Assembly: GCA_002633025.1 (NCBI GenBank)
Contig: NMRB01000175.1
Location: 276,219-340,218, forward strand
Length of the DNA: 64,000 bases
Source of the DNA: Notospermus geniculatus
Lineage: Eukaryota > Nemertea > Pilidiophora > Heteronemertea > Lineidae
Direction: 5' to 3'
This document shows positions 57,141-64,000 of the stretch, in pieces. The notes below the pieces were generated by a model. It made no database searches, was not told where the DNA came from, and saw only the letters and a program-made list of their open reading frames with translations. Each line of letters begins with the position of its first letter. Position 1 is the first letter of the stretch. The translations under genes and the position numbers were made by a program.

Positions 57141-57570
57141 AGGCCTACATTATACATTTGATAATAAACAGCGTACATGTAATGGTTTTGCCTGACAACT
57201 TGGAACCATGCACCAGGGTTTTTTGCATGTACATGTACTTCCTGATCAACTGTAACAATACAATGATTATCAGCACAGAGGACTTGCAGAGTGATGATTT
57301 TTGATAACATTTTATTTCGGCATCAGTGTGTTATCACAAAGTAACATGTTTTCTCAGGCCTACGTTATACATTTGATAATAAACAGCGTACATGTAATGG
57401 TTTTGCCTGACAACTTGGAACCATGCACCAGTGTTTTTCTGCATGTACATGTACTTCCTGATCAACTGTAACAATATAATGATTATCAGCACAGAGGACT
57501 TGCAGAGTGATGATTTTTGATAACATTTTATTTCGGCATCAGTGTGTTATCACAAAGTAACATGTTTTCT
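57141..57570. repeat. 215-bp tandem duplication
   Basis: 57141-57355 and 57356-57570, each beginning aggcctac(a/g)ttatacatttg and ending aagtaacatgttttct. Very few differences. Confidence 0.9.
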
Positions 57571-57668
57571 GGTTTGAATAGTACCATCGACAAAATTCAT
57601 ACATCATGTGGGTACAAGTTTACAGTAAAAAGAATAAATAAAAATATGTCATATCGAAGATTTTTTTA

Positions 57669-58371
57669 CACTGGTGAACAAAAATATTAGGACAGTGGCC
57701 AATTTGAGGTTTGATGTAAGTTTTCTGCCTGTTAATGAATGTAATGAACTCAGTCAACTTGTGTTCATATATTGTTACAATTTCAGTGAATAACATGTAA
57801 TCAGTGGCAATTATGCAATGAGGATGACAATAAGGCAATTCTCGCCTTTTTTCATCAAAGACATTTACAAGCAAATACTCGTTTTTCTTCATTTTTTTCT
57901 TAAGAAAAAGCTTTATTACTCATGGTTGATGATACACTTCTGTTACATGTCTGACCAGTTACGTCATAACAAGACATGTCACGATGTGTTTAAATCACTT
58001 GAAATCCACATTGGAAGTGCAGAAAGGGACTCTAGAGGCAGCTTGCTATTGGGCTACTAACAGTATTGCCACTACACAACAGGGGGCGCTAGAAACCATG
58101 AACTCATGGCTTGTAGATCAATTGTTGACATTGACGAAATATTACTTCAAAATTGATGCCCAAGTTGGATCCTCACGTCACCAATTCTGTGTTAGTAATG
58201 ACATCAATATGCACAAAAAAGGTGCCTCTAGAGGCCCTTTAAAACATGATCAAAAATGTGTTCTAGACTTCATTCAAGCCAAAACATTTCATCTTCTTCT
58301 GATTCTTAACAGGCAGAAACTCACATCAAACTTCAAATTGGCCACTGTCCTAATATTTCTGTCCACCAGTG
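57669..58371. mobile_element. 703-bp Tc1-like non-autonomous element, TA target
   Basis: TA flanks (57667-57668 and 58372-58373) and TIRs of about 65 bp that begin CACTGGTGAACAAAAATATT on the left, with the inverse on the right. Ends of the form ACTGGTGGACAAAAATATTAGGAC are known from Tc1-like elements. The interior has no DDE transposase frame. Confidence 0.8.
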
Positions 58372-58856
58372 TACATAGTGCCAGATAATTGAAAATTATG
58401 CATAGCCCCACATTTTGTTGGGATTTGTAGAGACGACGCCGTACGTGGATGGCTTGGCCAAACCTGTCAGGTCTGCCCCAAACATGTTGTAATTCGCCAA
58501 ACCGACGCGTTGAGAAACACGCACTCTTTGAAGTGCTGGTATATGTATTTACATAATCTCTAATACAAACCCATGATTAAGTTACGTAATCAACGAAACT
58601 TATTGTGGGCGTTTTAATCAGGTGGACACACAACAAGATAAAGATTGAGTTTATGGCAATGAATTAATTATATTGTATTTTCACGGGACATTAAAAAATA
58701 TATAATGAGAATTTTGGCCTAAGTTACTATTTTTCAAATACAATGTACATGTATTCATTATAATATGAACGTGTTCGAATGAAAATGGATTCGCTTGCCT
58801 CGCGCAAAGGAGAAAAAATTGAACATGCGACGGAATACCCCGGTTCTTAGTATACG

Positions 58857-58998
58857 TAAGGAGTTTAAGAAATCGAACAATAAACGTTACTTTACGACAA
58901 CCTTATTTTTTGTACCGAAAATGCAATCTGGTGAATTCGCAGTATGAAAAATAACGTTGTCAAAGTGAACGCTTACCGTCCGTTTGATTTCTTAAACA
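58857..58998. mobile_element. Hairpin MITE, GTTTAAGAAATC family
   Basis: Arms gagtttaagaaatcgaac and gtttgatttcttaaac, with inner ttacgacaacctta and its imperfect partner ataacgttgtcaa. Confidence 0.72.
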
Positions 58999-60649
58999 TA
59001 TTGTATAGTGGAGTGAATAACGTAGTCTAGATATTGAGTTTCTGCTTGTAGCCCGTTGTACACGCTCAGTTTTTTGCCTTTTGGAAATACAGATTGAGGG
59101 CCTATTGGGTTTAAATGTAAAAACTTACACGAAGCCTTTAAAAAATGATGAAACATAGGCCTACATTTAATCAGTGTAGGCCTATAACAGGCTTTACCCA
59201 ATCACCCAGTCGAGAGAAGAAGCCCAGCCCTACTGTACCTAAAGCAGCACTGGAGATTCTCGAAAAACCGTTGTATTTTTGCTGTTTTGTTTACAGCCAC
59301 TCAACCAACTATACTTTTATCAGTAGACTGTGACTGACTGTAACAAATCTACACGTAATACGCTAGGTATTTATCGCATTAGTTGCTTACAACACGGAAG
59401 GGTTACATTGGCTTTCCTGACAAACACATTGACACACATCGACACGAAACACCTATACGTGTACATGTACATGTATGTAGATTCCTTCTGTTGTCATGAT
59501 TGACCTTCCGCGCAGAAAACACGACGCCATTGGTTGTAATCCAACGCGTGACGCACTGTCAGCCAATCGCTGAGCTCACTACTATCACGGGAAATTCACA
59601 TGATATGCTTCGCGAAGTGCACTGGTATGCGTTGTTTATCACTGTGGACGATATGCATACATACGAACACACGAAACACGCCGGTAGGTATTTCGATTAG
59701 TATCCATATGTAGACTGTGCTTCGTCGTAGTAGCTTTCTGTGTCTGCGTATGTGTGGGTTTCAAGTCCTCTACTCAGTGTTCGCACTTCAATTCGGAGAG
59801 CGCATGCATATCGTGTGGATCATTATTCCATACATCGGTATCCATAATGTAGGTCGTTTTATAAGCATTGTTCCTTGACACCACAGAAATTGATATACAT
59901 GTAGGTAGGCCTGTAGGCTACCAGTCACAGCGATAGGAGAATTTTCATCCATTTTGAATTCTTGACTTGTTTAATAATGAGTCACGTTTGTTTTTTATGC
60001 AATCCTGTTGATCTACATGAATTTCTGGCATCAGATCACTAGGAGGCCGCCGTCCATACATGCACCTGTAAGTTGCTCTGTTCTGGTGCGATATTAAAAT
60101 GAGATGAATCACCTCGCTCTGTCGGTGTTCCTCCCAAAGTGTACGTGTTGCAGAAGAACCCTTATGATGCATGTTAATCTTCAGCAAAATATTCATTGGT
60201 AAAGCAAATAGCGACAGGAGATGGGCAAGGAATGCGCATTTTCTGTCCGCTATTTGTTGCAGGTATTTGAGAACGTAGGCCCTATCATTTGAATAAATGA
60301 TTGAGTTCAAAATTGACGGTTGGTTTATACGATAGATCTACATCAGGCAAATTCGTCCAGTGTTTTTTCTGGTACAACTGCGTACAACTCGATTTCCTTA
60401 GTTTGACCCAAATTTGGCTGGTTATAACATTTTACTGGAGTCTGGCTGCTGTCCAAAACGACGTTCACAATGGTCACCTCATAAAAATCCCGTTTGCTGA
60501 CATCGTAAGAATAACCACTTCTTGGTTGGAGTTTTGGCAGTGTTGGAAAATGTTACATTATCTAATCTGTTCAGGGAAAAGAGTTAAAAACAATGGGCGA
60601 GTTCAGAATTTCGTGTTTGTTTTGTGTTATGTGTTAATGTAACTGAAAT
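58999..60649. other. Intergenic, one repeat fragment
   Basis: 59050-59150 resembles the middle of the TTTTTCATCCAATT hairpin family. Otherwise no gene is supported; a 113-codon plus-strand frame at 60301-60642 lacks an ATG start and shows no family feature. Confidence 0.4.
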
Positions 60650-61690
60650 GTTGGTGTTAGTGAACCTGAACAGCTCAACATCATGTTCTGGCTAACAGCT
60701 CGTTAACGCCATGTTAACACGCTGCTAACAACCAGTTAACAGGATGTTAACACTCTGTTAACATTTCCTACCACCTTGCTAGAGTTCTGGGAAACGATTC
60801 ACTGAAACTCATGCACAGTGCAGTGAACTTTTGGCGAGGCATGGGAAATTTCTAAACAGATAAAACACAAAAGAAAGGCGAGAGACTTCAATCTAGTGAT
60901 AGGAAACTGCAGGTTCTGCAGCTGCAGTGGATGGTGGCATGGTGGATTAGGAATTTTGGATGGGAGTAGGGGCGTACTCAAGCGGCAGGCGGGCGGGCTC
61001 TTCTCTCAGTCTGATGTTGACCACTGTTGGTACTTGCAGCTCGCCCTCTAACATATGTATCACCCATTTCAGTGGCTACAGCTTGCAAAACAGGTTCGAA
61101 AATCGCCTTGGATTGAAGAAGACAATTTTTGAAGTGGAAACAAAATGGCTGCTCACGCATGGACCAAATCTGTTACATGGAATTCTGAACTCAAGAGGGT
61201 GTAACATCTCCTTAACCACTTAGTGGTTAGTGTTAATGATTTTTACAGGATAGCAGTAAGAAAGTTGCCAAGTTACTGTGTCTGCAGATGAAAACTTCTT
61301 GATTTTTCTGAAAACCAAACCCCAACATGATACCTAGTCATACAAAAAAGTCATGAGCGAAATTCCCTTAACAGATTTGATATTGCTGAGTTAAAATCAA
61401 CAGATTATTTTACAGATGTGTTAGGTGTTTGTGTCTATGTTACAGATGTGTTAACATTTAGCCTGATGCTAGGCAAAATTCAACAGATCTGTTACACTAA
61501 CATTGGTGTAACACCGGTGTTTAGGTGTTTGTGTCTATGTTACAGATGTGTTAACATTTAGCCTGATGCTAGGCAAAATTCAACAGATCTGTTACACTAA
61601 CATTGGTGTAACACCGGTGTTTGTATCGAGTTCAGATCTATAACATATCTGTTGAATTAACACATAACATACACAGAATTCTAAACTCAG
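60650..61690. repeat. GTTAAC-rich repeat region with an exact 100-bp duplication
   Basis: 60690-60770 is an irregular run of gttaac-bearing units. 61421-61520 and 61521-61620 are identical. The region looks like one decayed repetitive element, bounded loosely by aacagctcaacatcatg (60670) and cataacatatctgttga (61640). Confidence 0.6.
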
Positions 61691-61910
61691 CCAATGTGTC
61701 ATGTGTTACTATGTTGGCCTGTGTATGTTAGTACATGTATAAGTAGGCCTAAAGTCGTCACCGAATTTCGCAGATTTTCGACCCCAACCGGGGTCTTCCT
61801 CAGGCACTTTCTAATAGAGATCCCATAGACTGGTAGGAGAGACCAATCTTGTCCCAGAACCTGGAAAAAATTAGGACATGAATGATTTTTTGTCATCTTA
61901 TGCACATGAC

Positions 61911-62415
61911 TGTGAGAAACCACATACTGAAAATCTCTATAATCCCTTTTGGGGAAAATGTTTTGTTAAGGTTTGAATATTTGGAACTGACTTTATCATT
62001 GGACCCAAGAACAGAGCTTTGTAGGCCTACAGGCATGACAGGAGAATGGAAACCGAACATGGCACCTTAGAAGCAGACAAGCATGTTTTTAATCGTTTCA
62101 TGTAAGAAATGACGTTTTTTATGTAAATTTCACAAAATGGGTCAAAATACATAAAAAACGTCGTTTCCAATTACGTAACTAGTCAAAAACTACAAAAAAC
62201 ACGCTTTTTCGATTAAGAGGCACCGTCTTTCTATCTGTTTGTAATACATTTAAGGGTGTAAATCCAACCGTTCAAATGTTAGTTGTACATCCAGTCTCAT
62301 TTTCCTGTACAAAATTCAGTTCTTGGGTCCAATGATAAAGTCAGTTCCAAAAATTCAAACCTTAATAAAACATTTTCCCCAAAAGGGATTTATGGGGATT
62401 TTTACTATGTGATTG
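61911..62415. mobile_element. About 505-bp foldback element
   Basis: Left arm (aatcccttttggggaaaatg, ttggaactgactttatcatt) and right arm (aatgataaagtcagttcc, cattttccccaaaaggga) are inverted over about 130 bp. The centre has gacgttttttatg and its inverse. Confidence 0.78.
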
Positions 62416-63125
62416 AGGAGTCTTCAACAGACATAGTGACACATGTTTTGTTTATGTTTTAATTTTTTCCGGGTTTAGGCCTAACCCTTTTCCTATCAGT
62501 CTACCAGAAGTGAATGACTTTACGACTTACTTATACATGTACTATCATTTTGTGTGTCTTTTTTGTTGTGCTCTCTCTCTATGTTGGAGGGCTGTGTATG
62601 CGGAATAAAAAAAAGATCGTGTTGCTCAAGTATTGTTCAATGTTGTCAGTATACATGTGCGTGAAGATGTACACGCTGCTTCACCCTCACCTCGGGCCTT
62701 TAGTGACGTAATGAATTTTTATGCAGTACACCTAAACCCTGGAAATCATACGAATAAAATATTTTTCAACCTGTAGTTTTTCGATCGGCGAACAGAAAAA
62801 AAGAAAAGCCCGGTTATTTATCTTTATTTTATTGATTGTCCCTTGGCAACGCTTTGGAAATGCACAGTTTGATGTAGGCTAATAGCTTTCCAGGTCAATT
62901 CTATCAGTATCATCAAGAATACTTATATATTCTTGGTATCATTCAGTGGAAAATGCGGGACTATCATAGTCCTGACATGGCCCTCTTATTGCCTTGACCT
63001 CCGATGGATGTCGGTCATCCATATCCGCGATGTGTCGGGTCGGATGCCTTCATCATATCTCCATGCAACGGTACATGTGCATGAACCTTCGTATGTACAT
63101 GTAACGTTGCACATTTTCCACTTTA
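62416..63125. other. Intergenic, nothing recognised
   Basis: No supported gene or repeat boundary. Confidence 0.4.
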
Positions 63126-63293
63126 TCATATGACCCAGATTATATGGAAGTTGGTCGTCATGATCAAACGTGTCACGGACTTGTTATTGTGATAACACCG
63201 GTTACTCTTTCCAAAAATCAACATGCGTCTGAGAGCGTTTGGCACGGCATCAGATCTCGCGAGATCACGGTACGAAGCAATAAATTCTTCCAT
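63126..63293 (-). CDS. Weak candidate first exon (MEEFIASYRDL...)
   Basis: An ATG in good context (gcaATGG, near 63293) opens MEEFIASYRDLARSDAVPNA and RRMLIFGKS. A donor-like GTAACC lies at about 63201, after the GK codons, and the frame otherwise ends at 63126. No downstream exon or family match is recognised. Confidence 0.2.
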   Translation of the reverse strand: MEEFIASYRDLARSDAVPNALRRMLIFGKSNRCYHNNKSVTRLIMTTNFHIIWVI

Positions 63294-64000
63294 TGCAAAT
63301 GGGGTACCGGCAAACAAAAGGAGGCGCTGATCATCAACTCGGTTAAAACGCAGGTGCGCATGCCTTTGCGATTGTTGAACGTCATCAGCGGTCGTGCGTC
63401 ATTCTGACGTTACAAAAACTGCGTCATTCACAACCCATGACGTCGACCGTTCGCCTGTCGTTTACGCTAAAATGGTCAACTTTATCGATTAAATTCATCA
63501 TGTTCCCGCAGAGATTTTTGTTCAAAAGCCATAGATTTATTTTATCACTTCTGTACTTAATGATAGAAAATTAAAATCAGAAATTGAGTGCAATCTTTTA
63601 GTTATATTTGGCCTAGAACTGGGTGTGCTATTCAGAATTAATTGGAAAATAACGTTATAGCCTCACTTTCAATGACGCAGTTCTGACCGAGTTGATAGTC
63701 AGCGCCGCGTCGCGGATTAGGTCTGCCGGTACCTCATTGCGTTTCTAAATGGGTATCCGCCTTGAACGAGAAATCGGAACTGGAAAAACTACTGCGGAAG
63801 TGAGTCATCTATACGTTTCGTTCTGCCTCCATCTCAAGAAGATGTTGATTTCCACGTTGTTACCGTCCATCAGTAGTTGTTACATGTACATTTTGGAGGT
63901 ATTCGTGGAATTTCCTGAGCGGAGCCCTGGTCAGATTCAGTAGACATATTGGTCGGCTGCAAAGCGTAGATCTACTACCTATCTCGCGATACCAGGTCGT
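63294..64000. other. Intergenic to window end
   Basis: No supported gene. Short frames only. Confidence 0.4.

Noticed and set aside
57984-58388. 134-codon frame in the Tc1-like element as transposase
   Set aside because: No DDE/D spacing and the frame runs out through the right TIR.
60301-60642. 113-codon plus-strand gene
   Set aside because: The frame starts at TTG without an ATG in good context, and there is no homology, splice or regulatory support.

Overview
This is a window of nuclear DNA from an animal, not a microbe. The coding sequence is split by introns with consensus GT/AG splice sites, intergenic space is large, and almost everything between genes is made of inverted-repeat transposons, foldback elements and tandem duplications. 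The scattered palindromic words GTAGGCCTAC and TACATGTA, and the density of small hairpin elements, fit a marine invertebrate genome (my guess is echinoderm, hemichordate or amphioxus). I cannot name the species from sequence alone.

Only two genes are well supported, both on the minus strand. Gene A (11615-14840) has three exons with matching phases and encodes about 839 residues: a short N-terminal region with scattered Cys and His, a Tyr/Pro/His/Gln-rich stretch, an AT-hook-like basic patch and a charged C-terminus. Gene B (20660 to at least 27643) is a very long Ser/Glu/Asp-rich protein of about 2,100 residues once two breaks are allowed for. It has basic nuclear-localisation-like blocks, two SQPLDF-type motifs that resemble CtBP-binding sites, internal peptide repeats and a C-terminal helix. 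I recognise neither family. Both look like disordered nuclear or chromatin-associated proteins, but that is inference. Gene B is broken in this assembly by a one-base shortfall in a G run (near 26042) and by a 673-bp tandem duplication (24404-25749) that shifts frame. Both are most simply explained as assembly or haplotype artefacts.

Region by region: 1-6.0 kb holds dispersed repeats, including two or three copies of an element carrying a small conserved ORF with a coding 15-bp minisatellite. 6-11.5 kb holds hairpin elements, a weak two-exon gene candidate (8096-8616) and several copies of a repeat carrying nuclear-receptor half-sites, three of them interrupted by inserted MITEs. 11.6-14.8 kb is gene A. 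15-20.5 kb is intergenic, with three MITEs and a 656-bp foldback built from TTCAATATTGAA units. 20.6-27.8 kb is gene B. 29.8-35.6 kb is a roughly 2.1-kb tandem duplication in which one copy carries a 906-bp foldback insertion with a visible target-site duplication. 35.7-38 kb is a nest of inverted-repeat elements that includes a perfect 169-bp palindrome flanked by an 8-bp duplication. 38-64 kb is largely gene-free, with further tandem duplications (38.1, 43.2, 45.1, 50.5, 57.1 and 61.4 kb), Harbinger-like and Tc1-like MITEs, and one 603-bp N gap.

The main non-obvious signals are: (1) several tandem pairs in which only one copy carries a mobile element, which gives natural empty sites and suggests uncollapsed haplotypes; (2) hairpin families whose two arms stay complementary while the copies diverge from one another; (3) a transposon family that spreads direct-repeat nuclear-receptor half-sites.
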